64,000 nt of DNA from JBPOHE01 sp052035915. Lineage in GTDB: Bacteria > Pseudomonadota > Gammaproteobacteria > Chromatiales > Chromatiaceae. The position numbers and the translations under genes are program-made. The stretch is taken from assembly GCA_052035915.1 (NCBI GenBank), contig JBPOHE010000014.1, positions 1 through 64,000 of the forward strand, given 5' to 3'. Shown here piece after piece: positions 32,860-40,772 of this stretch; the stretch's first letter is position 1, and every line of letters begins with the position of its first letter. The notes under the pieces were generated by a model. The model had not been told where the DNA came from. It searched no databases and saw nothing but the letters and a program-made list of their open reading frames with translations.

Positions 32860-32966
32860 TGTTTTCACAACATTGCCAAGTAATTGAGAGGACCATTTAT
32901 CCAGATAATCCTGGATTCTAAGGACGAGCAACGTTTTCCAGGACGGCAATGAGTTAAGAGTGATGT

Positions 32967-33695
32967 GTGATCAAAAGCGTGATCTGTGTGGAGAGGGGCA
33001 GACTCTTGTGTATCTCGTCAGAGGCGTTTTTTTGCTCGTACAGGTTCCTTGGACGCCTCTTTATCATTCTGTTTTTTCTCTTCTTCCACTATGATCAGGC
33101 AAGGGCGGGGTTTTTTGACGAGGCTGAACGAAGGGATGCTGAAGATAATCAACAGCGTCTCGGTAATTCCGCCACGATTCCGCAGATGCTCGCCGTTCCC
33201 TGTTCTGCCCAAAAAAAGCAGCAGGCTATAGCGCTCATCCTGTATCAAGATAGCGGAAAAGGATCACATAAGGTTGGTGACGCCGCTTTCAGCCCTCTGT
33301 TTCAAGAGATCGATAGTCGTCTGAAATCCTTGGGATTGCGGACGCTTACTCAAGGGCAGATCAAAGCCCGTATCGCCCAGGCCGAGTTGGAGGCAGTGGC
33401 CTCCAACAATATCGATGCCGCCCTACAGGCTTCGAGGCGTTTGGGTGCGGCCTACATTCTCCGCGGTCATATCAGTTCTCGGGCCGGTGTCAACCGGTTG
33501 GTCGGGATCAATGAAGTGTCCGTTCATATAGAGTTTCAACTCAGCACATCTGGGGGTCGGATAGTCTCGAAAGTCGGCGCCGAAGGAGGTTCTTGGGCAG
33601 GTCAGGATACCCTCTCTGCCGCTTTAAACATCGTGCGCGCGGAAGCCGAGCGAATTGCTGCGCAGATTTATAGCGACCTATGTAAAGGTGGATGA
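32967..33695 (+). CDS. Exported protein of unknown function, FlgT/CsgG-like fold suspected (242 aa)
   Basis: Start GTG at 32967; the signal/anchor is FLGRLFIILFFLFFHYDQARA, preceded by an unusually long N-terminus, so a later start is possible. The mature part has IALILYQDSGKGSHKVGDAAF, a helical stretch LFQEIDSRLKSLGLRTLTQG, then RRLGAAYILRGHISSRAG and a beta pair VSVHIEFQLSTSGGRIVSKVG, ending DTLSAALNIVRAEAERIAAQIY. This resembles the nucleotide-fold middle domain of CsgG, FlgT or TolB N-termini, but I have no motif that proves it. The 3' end overlaps the start of the next gene. Confidence 0.65.
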   Translation: MIKSVICVERGRLLCISSEAFFCSYRFLGRLFIILFFLFFHYDQARAGFFDEAERRDAEDNQQRLGNSATIPQMLAVPCSAQKKQQAIALILYQDSGKGSHKVGDAAFSPLFQEIDSRLKSLGLRTLTQGQIKARIAQAELEAVASNNIDAALQASRRLGAAYILRGHISSRAGVNRLVGINEVSVHIEFQLSTSGGRIVSKVGAEGGSWAGQDTLSAALNIVRAEAERIAAQIYSDLCKGG

Positions 33696-35031
33696 TTTGC
33701 GAGATACGAATGCCATCATAAAAATCATTCTTGTTATTCTATGGGTGGGAATTTCCGTGTCTTGGTCTGCCCTGACTAATGCCGCATCAGCGGCGCAATT
33801 TATCCAGGTTAGTGCCGAGGGACTAGCCGATCCCGAGGCCGAAGCCTATCGTCGCGACAAGGCGCTGATGCTGGATGCCTTGCTCGAAGATGCTCAACGA
33901 CAGGCCATAGAAAAAGTAGTCGGTAGCTATGTGGATAGCAGCACTTTGGTTGAAAACTATACCTTGATCCAAGATAAGGTATTGACAAGAAGTAAAGGGC
34001 TGATAAAGCGAATCCTGAGTAAGAATGGACCTTGGTTGGGTGAGGATGGATTTATGCATCTCATCATTCAGGCCGAGGTAGCTGCGGGAAATGTGAAATC
34101 GGCCCTTGATGAGATGTCACGGCAAGAACGGCTGGCTTTGATTCGTGAACGCGGCGATCCCAAGATTGCCGTAGCTGTGGTGGTACGCAATGCCGAGCGG
34201 GGAGGAGATACCCGTGCCGAAAATTCCGAAATTGCCGAAAACCTGCTGAAAGAGCAGATCAGGGGATTTGGGTACCGCGTATGGTCTCTGTCAGAAACGG
34301 CCAGTGCGCGCGCCAATGTGGATTTCACCATCCGTGGTGAAGCCAAGTTCAAACCCATCTCGTTCAATCTTCCGGCTTCCGGGCTGAAAGTGAATAAGTA
34401 TGTACTGACCTCTTGGACGGTTGCCTGTGTCTACAACCCCACGGGAGAAGAAGTATATTTCAACAACAAGGTGCCGGTGAACAAAAGTTGGAACTCGGAA
34501 GATGCCGCGCTGGCGGATATAGGTAAGCTCATCGGTGCCGAATTCAGTAAAGATTTTTTTGAAAGCTATCTTCTCAAACCGAGTCAGGTATATGAATTAT
34601 TGGTAGAAGGTCTGCCTGATTATGATACCGGGCTGGAGCTGAAGCAACAGTTCACTGGTTTGCGCTCTGTCTTGAATGTGGATTTCCGTAGTTTTGAATT
34701 AGGCGGACTGTCGACATTCGAAGTGGAAATGGCCGGTGCCGGACGGAGTTTTCCCCAGTTGCTCAACGATACCGTTTTGAAACCTGTCAATACCAAGTTG
34801 CGGACCAATCAGATCGCTCTGGTATCGGTAAAGGGCAAGGTGGCTCAGGCGAAAATCAACATCAAGGAAGATCCGGCGAGTGTGAAAAAGGAATTACGCG
34901 AATCGCCGCCGGCCTCCATTGTGATCTCCGCATCTCAAAGGATTGCCGAGTTGGTGAAGTCGGACGGTGCATTAAACAAAATCAAGGCCTTGAATCTTGG
35001 TGGTCAGCCAGGAGGGATTATCCTGCGTTAG
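33688..35031 (+). CDS. FlgT/LPP20-like exported protein (447 aa)
   Basis: The start is uncertain: GTG at 33688 or TTG at 33697, both near AAAGGTGG and overlapping the previous stop. The signal peptide is IIKIILVILWVGISVSWSAL, cut near NAASA. Residues 40-150 resemble the N-terminal domain of flagellar assembly protein T / LPP20: AYRRDKALMLDALLEDAQRQ, AIEKVVGSYVDSSTLVENYT and RSKGLIKRILSKNGPW, with a beta return LIIQAEVAAGNVKSAL. A second module (about 165-300) starts KIAVAVVVRNAERGGDTRAE, a CsgG/FlgT-M type opening. A third (about 305-390) has YELLVEGLPDYDTGLELKQQ and a paired sheet. It may act as a periplasmic scaffold for the CsgG-like pore. This is inference. Confidence 0.72.
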   Translation: MDDLRDTNAIIKIILVILWVGISVSWSALTNAASAAQFIQVSAEGLADPEAEAYRRDKALMLDALLEDAQRQAIEKVVGSYVDSSTLVENYTLIQDKVLTRSKGLIKRILSKNGPWLGEDGFMHLIIQAEVAAGNVKSALDEMSRQERLALIRERGDPKIAVAVVVRNAERGGDTRAENSEIAENLLKEQIRGFGYRVWSLSETASARANVDFTIRGEAKFKPISFNLPASGLKVNKYVLTSWTVACVYNPTGEEVYFNNKVPVNKSWNSEDAALADIGKLIGAEFSKDFFESYLLKPSQVYELLVEGLPDYDTGLELKQQFTGLRSVLNVDFRSFELGGLSTFEVEMAGAGRSFPQLLNDTVLKPVNTKLRTNQIALVSVKGKVAQAKINIKEDPASVKKELRESPPASIVISASQRIAELVKSDGALNKIKALNLGGQPGGIILR

Positions 35032-35241
35032 TGGTGGTTTTGGATGTGGAAACCTTGTTTGCCCATGATTCGAGGATGATTGATGCGGACAAGCAGTGTA
35101 ATGTAATGCGAGTGATAATGGCGATGCTCTGGCGGCCATGGATCGAAGTGTAGGCGTCGATGGCAGTATAGGATCCTGAAGGGATTGTATATTGTTGGGG
35201 GTATTCTTCAGGCGTCGATACGATAGAGAAAGGGCGAAACA

Positions 35242-36060
35242 ATGAAGCCATACGAACTGTTGAAGACGGCCATCCCGGTCGTATTGATAATGGGCCTGGT
35301 CGGCTGCGTATCCTCTGGCGAAGGCTGGAATCTGAAAGAAACCGAGGCGTCGAAGATAGCCAATGCCCAGGCCGATCAAGCCATGTATCAGCCAGCCACC
35401 TATCGAAATGTCCATATACCTGGGCCACCATTGGTAGTCTTGCCGGGAGAGATCAAAAGCAATAATGCGACATTCTTGCAGAAAGTCTCACCTAACAATA
35501 TCGCCGATTATGGCGAACTTGAACTGGCCAATGCCAATTTCAAAGTTTTGGAAAGAAGCGCCCTTGGTCCCTTACTCGGCGAATTGCGTCTAGCCGTGGA
35601 GATGGGTGATCCCCAGGCCATGACCAAATTCAAACGGGGAAAGTTTCAATCGACCCGCTTCATGGTGCAGTTCGACGTGCTGAAAGCCGAGCCTGTCGCA
35701 AAAGCCGAGTCGGGATTTAGTGGCCGTTCATTGGGGAATATCGTCAATGCCTTGAGCGGTAGTCGAGCTGGCTATGCTGCCGGATCGGCCTTGGGTTCCG
35801 TGGAGAATCAGGAAGTGGCCGGGGTATGGATCATAGGTCTCAGGTATAAGGTTATCGACGCCTCGACGACGGAACAAATCGCCACAAACTACTTTGAAGA
35901 CAAAATGGAAGTTGGCGCCAAGGGATCGGCCATGTTAGGTTTGTCCCGCTCCCAGGAAGGGGGGGAGACCCTGGATACCATGGTACAACGACTGATACAA
36001 AAGGCCGTTGCAGATATCGATATGCGGGGCAAGAATCTCCAGGTGCCGGGAAGCCCCTAA
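35242..36060 (+). CDS. CsgG-like lipoprotein, paralogue A (272 aa)
   Basis: Lipoprotein signal MKPYELLKTAIPVVLIMGLV followed by G-C22. The mature protein has PPLVVLPGEIKSNNATFLQK, NIADYGELELANANFKVLER, QSTRFMVQFDVLKAEPVAKA, VWIIGLRYKVIDASTTEQIA and a C-terminal helix TMVQRLIQKAVADIDMRGK. The order (opening strand, variability helix, function-of-state strand, D-A-S/A-T-T-E-Q-I strand, C-terminal helix) follows the CsgG/HfaB-type fold. It is clearly paralogous to the next gene. AGAAAGGG precedes the ATG. The 210-bp gap upstream holds nothing recognisable and may contain a separate promoter. Confidence 0.75.
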   Translation: MKPYELLKTAIPVVLIMGLVGCVSSGEGWNLKETEASKIANAQADQAMYQPATYRNVHIPGPPLVVLPGEIKSNNATFLQKVSPNNIADYGELELANANFKVLERSALGPLLGELRLAVEMGDPQAMTKFKRGKFQSTRFMVQFDVLKAEPVAKAESGFSGRSLGNIVNALSGSRAGYAAGSALGSVENQEVAGVWIIGLRYKVIDASTTEQIATNYFEDKMEVGAKGSAMLGLSRSQEGGETLDTMVQRLIQKAVADIDMRGKNLQVPGSP

Positions 36061-36197
36061 TCTTAACTCTTGTTCCCCCGGTTGGGCCTCACACATCAGC
36101 CCACCCACGGCCAAGAGATCATGAAGAAATCCGCTTGAGGCGTTACCTGGATATTCTGATCCAACCGCCGCCTCTTTCGAATTAAAAAGGAGGGCTC

Positions 36198-37064
36198 ATG
36201 AACTTCCGAGTTTGGTGTTGCCTTTTGAGTTTGGTGGTCTCCGCTTGTGCCGGCAACCCGGAGACGAAGCAATCAGATCTCGAAACATTCCCATCACAGG
36301 CGAAGATATCTCAGCCAGCGACGGATACCAAAGCACCCCCACCGGTAGTTGCGGCCAGGGAATATAAGAATAGACAACGGTCCGGTCCGGATCTCGTGGT
36401 ATTGCCGGGTGAGATCAAAACCAATGATCCATCATTCGAGCAAAGTGTCAGTATCAATCAGATTGCGGATTATGCCGAGCATGAGTTGCAGCGGGCTAAC
36501 TTCGGGGTGATCGAGAGAAACACTTTAGGTCCTTCGATCAGCGAGCTGAAGCTGGCTGTAAACATGGGGGACACTGAAGCGGTCCAAAGATTGCGCGGGG
36601 GCCGGTTGCAGGCTACCCGTTTTTTTGTGGCCTTTGATATTTTGCGAGCCGAGTCGGTCGCCAAGGCAAAGGAAGGCTTTTCTGGGCCCCGCACCTCGAC
36701 CATTATGGACCTCTTATCGAAGACCCCTGTAAACAACTACTTACGTCTCGATGCGGCCACGGTGGAAAGCGAAGAGGAAGCCAAGGTCTGGCTGATCGGC
36801 TTGAGGTACAGAGTGCTGGATGCAGCGACGACCGAGCAAATCGCCACTGGGTATTATGAAGAAAAGATGGAACTCGGCTCCAAGATGGTCGGTGTCCTGG
36901 GTGCCCAGCAACGGCAGGAGACAGTGGTTACCCTGGACATCATCGTTCAACTTCTGGTGCAAAAGGCGGTGGCTGATATTGATGACAAGGGCAAGCCCCG
37001 AACTGAGGAGTCGAGGCCCAATCCCAGCCCGGATTCAGCACGGGAATCGACTTCCCAGCACTGA
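36198..37064 (+). CDS. CsgG-like lipoprotein, paralogue B (288 aa)
   Basis: Lipoprotein signal MNFRVWCCLLSLVVSA with C17. AAGGAGGG lies 5-6 bp before the ATG. It shares with paralogue A the blocks LVVLPGEIK, IADY-x-E-x-EL, ANF-x-V-x-ER, TRF-x-V-x-FD-x-L-x-AE-x-VAKA, VW-x-IGLRY, DA-x-TTEQIAT and QKAVADID. It differs in a longer Pro/Thr linker after the lipid anchor (PSQAKISQPATDTKAPPP) and a Ser/Pro-rich tail. The two likely arose by tandem duplication. Three CsgG-like lipoproteins in one block is unusual; hetero-oligomers or accessory rings are possible. Confidence 0.75.
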   Translation: MNFRVWCCLLSLVVSACAGNPETKQSDLETFPSQAKISQPATDTKAPPPVVAAREYKNRQRSGPDLVVLPGEIKTNDPSFEQSVSINQIADYAEHELQRANFGVIERNTLGPSISELKLAVNMGDTEAVQRLRGGRLQATRFFVAFDILRAESVAKAKEGFSGPRTSTIMDLLSKTPVNNYLRLDAATVESEEEAKVWLIGLRYRVLDAATTEQIATGYYEEKMELGSKMVGVLGAQQRQETVVTLDIIVQLLVQKAVADIDDKGKPRTEESRPNPSPDSARESTSQH

Positions 37065-37180
37065 GACGGCAGAACTGATGCGCGATTCAAAGCGATGTGG
37101 GAGGTGCTCTGTGTAAACTCGGGTAGAGACGCCGGGCATGATCCCTCATGGGTGGCATCAGAGTCTTTCGCGTCTCCAAA

Positions 37181-37293
37181 GTTCCGGGGATAGCCTGAGA
37201 TACGTTCTCTAAAAGAGAACAAATCGTCCATTAAAAAGCTTTTTGTTCTTCATATAAGAACGAAAATCGTGCTTTTCCGCTCTATGCCCGGGA
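37181..37293. repeat. Palindromic intergenic element, copy 5
   Basis: The left arm GTTCCGGGGA (37181) is degenerate; the right arm CTCTATGCCCGGGA ends at 37293. Dyads are 37204-37220 (GTTCTCTAAAAGAGAAC) and 37245-37261 (GTTCTTCATATAAGAAC), 41 bp apart. It lies in the 629-bp gap 37065-37693 between the lipoprotein cluster and pntA, which also holds the pnt leader hairpins and no gene. Confidence 0.78.
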
Positions 37294-37590
37294 AGCGCCT
37301 GGTCTGGATGAAATAAAATTCTGGTCAGTGTTTGTCTCCGGGAGAGCGCTCCGATTCATCCCGATTCCCCGCGGGCTCAGGAATCCCTATCGAAACAGCG
37401 AGTAGAAAGAATCCATAGGGGTAAGAGGTTATCTTTTCGCAACCAGGAATCTTCATTCTCAGCCTCAGAAACCGAGGTTGGCAACAATCCATCAACTGTA
37501 CTTTAATAGGATCAATCCGATTTTGGATTAAGGGTAAAGCGACCGAGGCAGGTTGTATCCAAAAGTCGCAATAAATAAGAGGGATAGAGG

Positions 37591-37653
37591 CTCCGGTAAT
37601 GGCCTTCGGGGTTGCCGGGGTGGGGTGGTGACCCGCCCATGTGGTGGGTTTTT
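37591..37653 (+). promoter_or_regulatory. Structured pnt leader with terminator-like hairpin
   Basis: Two stems precede pntA. First, CCGGTAA (from 37593) pairs with TTGCCGG (to about 37618) with one G-U. Then ACCCGCC (37631-37637) pairs with GGTGGGT (37643-37649) with one G-U and a 5-nt loop, followed by TTTTT to 37653. The terminator-like stem lies 41 bp before the pntA ATG on the coding strand, as in attenuators. No known riboswitch class is recognised. Confidence 0.4.
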
Positions 37654-37693
37654 ATCATAAATCAATTGGTTACAGCTATAAGGCGCGAGGGGC

Positions 37694-38791
37694 ATGAAAA
37701 TCGGAGTGCCAGCAGAATCTATTGTGGGTGAAACGCGGGTGGCTTTGACGCCTGATATCGTCAAGAAGCTCGTCGGCAAGGGTTTCCAGGTCGCCATGGC
37801 CAAGGAAGCTGGGCAGGGAGCGGCCTTCCCTGATAAGACGTACCAAGAAGTTGGTGCAGAGATGGTCGACCAGGCGACGGCCCTGGCCGCTGATCTGGTG
37901 ATCAAGGTTCGCAAGCCGAGCCTGGACGAAGTGGCGGCCATGCGGGATGGAGCCATTTACATCGGCTTGATCGAAACCTGCGAAAACGATGACATCATCG
38001 GTGCCATGCAGGCTAAGGAGCTGCGCATCCTCGCCATGGAGCGTATCCCGCGCATTTCCCGAGCGCAATCCATGGATGCCCTGTCTTCACAAAGCAATAT
38101 CGCCGGCTATCGGGCGGTGATCGAGGCGGCGGCTCATTATGGGCGGTTTTTCCCTTTGATGATGACCTCGGCGGGTTCCGCGAAGCCAGCCCGAGTCGTG
38201 GTCATCGGCGCCGGGGTGGCCGGTCTGCAGGCGATTGCCACCGCCAGGCGCCTGGGCGCCGAGGTCTGGGGCTATGATGTACGGCCCGAGACCAAGGAGC
38301 AGATCCAATCGCTCGGCGCCAAAGCCATCGAGCTGGATATCGGAGAGAGCGGCTCGGGCAGCGGCGGTTATGCCCGAGAACTTTCTGATGCGGCGAAACA
38401 GCGCCAACAGCAACTCTTGGCCGACGAACTGGCCAAGGCTCATGTGATCATCACCACCGCAATGATTCCCTGTCGCCCCGCTCCCAGGCTGATCAGCGAA
38501 GAGGTGGTGCAGCGTATGCGCGCCGGTTCCGTGATCGTCGATCTGGCTGCCGCTACCGGCGGGAATTGCGCCTTGACCGAAAAGGATAAGGTCGTCGTCA
38601 AATATGGGGTGACCCTCATCGGTCATACCAACTACCCAGCCATGGTGCCGTCCGATGCCAGCGTGTTCTACGCCGGTAATATCAAGAACCTGTTGGATAT
38701 CATGGTGGAGAAAAAAGATCAGGGACTGGTGTTGAAGGATCTTGCTGCCGACGAGATCACTTCGGCCATGCAGATCAAACCCGCGGCCTGA
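37694..38791 (+). CDS. pntA: NAD(P) transhydrogenase alpha subunit, part 1 (365 aa)
   Basis: The NAD(H)-binding domain I protein of the proton-translocating transhydrogenase, which uses the proton gradient to drive hydride transfer from NADH to NADP. It starts MKIGVPAESIVGETRVALTP, typical of the alanine dehydrogenase/PNT N-terminus. Further marks are YIGLIETCENDDI, ERIPRISRAQSMDALSSQSN, MMTSAGSAKPARVVVIGAGVAGLQAIATARRLGAEVWGYD (dinucleotide fold, about residues 165-195), TTAMIPCRPAPRLIS and VIVDLAAATGGNCALT. As in many proteobacteria the alpha chain is split, with the membrane part encoded by the next gene. Confidence 0.95.
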   Translation: MKIGVPAESIVGETRVALTPDIVKKLVGKGFQVAMAKEAGQGAAFPDKTYQEVGAEMVDQATALAADLVIKVRKPSLDEVAAMRDGAIYIGLIETCENDDIIGAMQAKELRILAMERIPRISRAQSMDALSSQSNIAGYRAVIEAAAHYGRFFPLMMTSAGSAKPARVVVIGAGVAGLQAIATARRLGAEVWGYDVRPETKEQIQSLGAKAIELDIGESGSGSGGYARELSDAAKQRQQQLLADELAKAHVIITTAMIPCRPAPRLISEEVVQRMRAGSVIVDLAAATGGNCALTEKDKVVVKYGVTLIGHTNYPAMVPSDASVFYAGNIKNLLDIMVEKKDQGLVLKDLAADEITSAMQIKPAA

Positions 38792-38816
38792 ATCGAACCA
38801 CTGGGGAGGAAAGCTC

Positions 38817-39104
38817 ATGACTACCACTTTGGTAGCGCTCTACGTTTTTGTCTTAGCTTGCTTTATTGGCTATTGGGTGATCTGGGGGGTGACTCCCTCG
38901 CTGCATACCCCGCTTGTTGCCCTCACCAATGCCATTTCCGGCATTGTGGTAGTCGGCGCCTTACTGGTGACCGGACTCCAGGGCGTCGGAATCACCGCCG
39001 AGATCATGGGTTTTATCGCCGTTCTGCTGGCGTCCATCAACGTTTTCGGTGGGTTTTTGGTGACCAACCGAATGTTGGCCATGTTCAAGAAAAAGGATAA
39101 GTGA
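38817..39104 (+). CDS. pntAB: NAD(P) transhydrogenase alpha subunit, part 2, membrane domain (95 aa)
   Basis: Small membrane protein forming the alpha share of domain II. It has three to four helices: LVALYVFVLACFIGYWVIWG, LVALTNAISGIVVVGALLVTG and IMGFIAVLLASINVFGGFLV, then a basic end MFKKKDK. The motif TPLVALTNAISGIVVVGAL is conserved in PntA. GGGGAGGAAAG precedes the ATG at 38817. It lies 25 bp after pntA and overlaps the region just before pntB. Confidence 0.94.
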   Translation: MTTTLVALYVFVLACFIGYWVIWGVTPSLHTPLVALTNAISGIVVVGALLVTGLQGVGITAEIMGFIAVLLASINVFGGFLVTNRMLAMFKKKDK

Positions 39105-39115
39105 GGCGCAGGCCC

Positions 39116-40513
39116 ATGACGATATCAATGAATACCCAGGCTTTGGCCTATCTTGTTTCTGCCGTTTTATTCATCTTCGCCCTCAAGGGACTGACCAGTC
39201 CGGCTTCAGCAAGGCGGGGTAATTATTACGGCATGATCGGCATGGCTATTGCCATCGTGGCTACCTTGCTTGGCGGTGAGGTGCATAGCTATGGCCTGAT
39301 CATGATCGCCGTTGGACTGGGGGCCGTGATCGGCTCCATCGTGGCGGCGCGTGTCAAAATGACGGCCATGCCCCAATTGGTGGCGGCCTTGCATAGCTTT
39401 GTCGGTATGGCGGCGGTGTTGGTTGCTATAGGTACCTTCATCAATCGCAAGGACGCAGGCACCTTGAATCCGGTACTGATGGGTGAGTTGGCGGTGGGAA
39501 TCATCATCGGTGCCATCACCTTTACCGGCTCAGTGATCGCCTTCGGCAAGTTGCAGGAACTCATCAGTGGGAAGCCAGTGAAATTTAAGGGGCAACATGC
39601 CTTGAATGCCGCTTTGGGTGTGTGCTCTCTATTGCTGGGCATCCATTTCGGCATGACAGGTAGTCCCTGGTCGCTGACCCTGATGACCTTGCTTGCTTTC
39701 GTGCTGGGCGTGACCCTGATCATTCCCATCGGTGGGGCGGATATGCCGGTTGTCATCTCGATGTTGAACTCCTACTCAGGCTGGGCTGCCGCGGCCACGG
39801 GATTCACACTCAACAACAACTTGCTGATAATCGTCGGCGCCCTCGTCGGCTGTTCCGGTGCCATTCTCTCTTACATCATGTGCAAGGCGATGAACCGCTC
39901 CATCATCAATGTGGTGTTCGGCGGCTTCGGCACCGATGGTGGAGAGATGAGCGCGGTGGGGCAAGCCGCGCAGAAGGGGGTCAAGTCCGCTTCAGTGGAG
40001 GACGCCATCTACTGGATGGAGGACGCCAGCAAGGTCATCATCGTTCCTGGATATGGCCTGGCGGTGGCGCAGGCCCAACATGCGGTGAAAGACCTGATGG
40101 AACAATTGGAGGCCAAGGGTGTCGAGGTAAAGTTCGCCATCCACCCAGTGGCCGGTCGTATGCCGGGGCACATGAATGTCTTGTTGGCGGAGGCGGATAT
40201 CCCTTACGACAAGGTGCTGGAGATGGACGAGATCAACCCGGAGTTTCCTTCGGCGGATGTGGCGCTCGTCATCGGGGCCAACGACGTGGTCAATCCGGCG
40301 GCGAAGACCGATAAATCGAGTCCCATCTATGGCATGCCCATCCTGGATGTAGCCAAGGCGAGGCAGGTGTACTTCGTCAAGCGCTCCATGCGTCCCGGCT
40401 ACTCGGGCGTCGATAATATGTTGTTCTATCAGGACAACACCTCGCTCGTCTTCGGTGATGCCAAGGCCGTCTGTGAAGGCATGGTCAGTGCGCTCAAAGG
40501 GGGTAAGCATTAG
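39116..40513 (+). CDS. pntB: NAD(P) transhydrogenase beta subunit (465 aa)
   Basis: Carries the remaining membrane helices and the NADP(H)-binding domain III. After about eight helices (LAYLVSAVLFIFALKGLTSP through IMCKAMNRSIINVVFGGFGT), domain III contains VIIVPGYGLAVAQAQHAVKD (GYGLAVA fold), HPVAGRMPGHMNVLLAEA, VLEMDEINPEF, VALVIGANDVVNPAA and VYFVKRSMRPGYSGVDN. The ATG at 39116 is used; ATG 39128 and GTG 39101 are also in frame. An 11-bp inverted repeat (40540-40573) follows the stop and probably ends the operon. Confidence 0.95.
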   Translation: MTISMNTQALAYLVSAVLFIFALKGLTSPASARRGNYYGMIGMAIAIVATLLGGEVHSYGLIMIAVGLGAVIGSIVAARVKMTAMPQLVAALHSFVGMAAVLVAIGTFINRKDAGTLNPVLMGELAVGIIIGAITFTGSVIAFGKLQELISGKPVKFKGQHALNAALGVCSLLLGIHFGMTGSPWSLTLMTLLAFVLGVTLIIPIGGADMPVVISMLNSYSGWAAAATGFTLNNNLLIIVGALVGCSGAILSYIMCKAMNRSIINVVFGGFGTDGGEMSAVGQAAQKGVKSASVEDAIYWMEDASKVIIVPGYGLAVAQAQHAVKDLMEQLEAKGVEVKFAIHPVAGRMPGHMNVLLAEADIPYDKVLEMDEINPEFPSADVALVIGANDVVNPAAKTDKSSPIYGMPILDVAKARQVYFVKRSMRPGYSGVDNMLFYQDNTSLVFGDAKAVCEGMVSALKGGKH

Positions 40514-40539
40514 CCAGGGCTCAAGCTGATGGCGCAGGG

Positions 40540-40573
40540 GCCTCCCTATCGGATCAGGTCTTGATAGGGAGGC
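40540..40573 (+). terminator. Hairpin after pntB
   Basis: GCCTCCCTATC (40540-40550), 12-nt loop, GATAGGGAGGC (40563-40573), starting 27 bp after the pntB stop. The stem is perfect but no U-run follows, so termination is likely rather than certain. Confidence 0.5.
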
Positions 40574-40772
40574 GGCCTGTCTTTCGACAAGGGAGGTGCC
40601 TCCCGGGCTCTTCCTCATGCGCTCCGGCGGATCAAAGGACCGAGCAGGAATCCTCTTCTCTCATCTCCTGCATCCGGCGACTTTTCCTTCTTCCGAGACA
40701 GAGTGACTCACATACCCTTATATTTGTTATCTGATTCCAGGTTGTTTTGAGTCCGGCTTTCTCTGTTCATCC

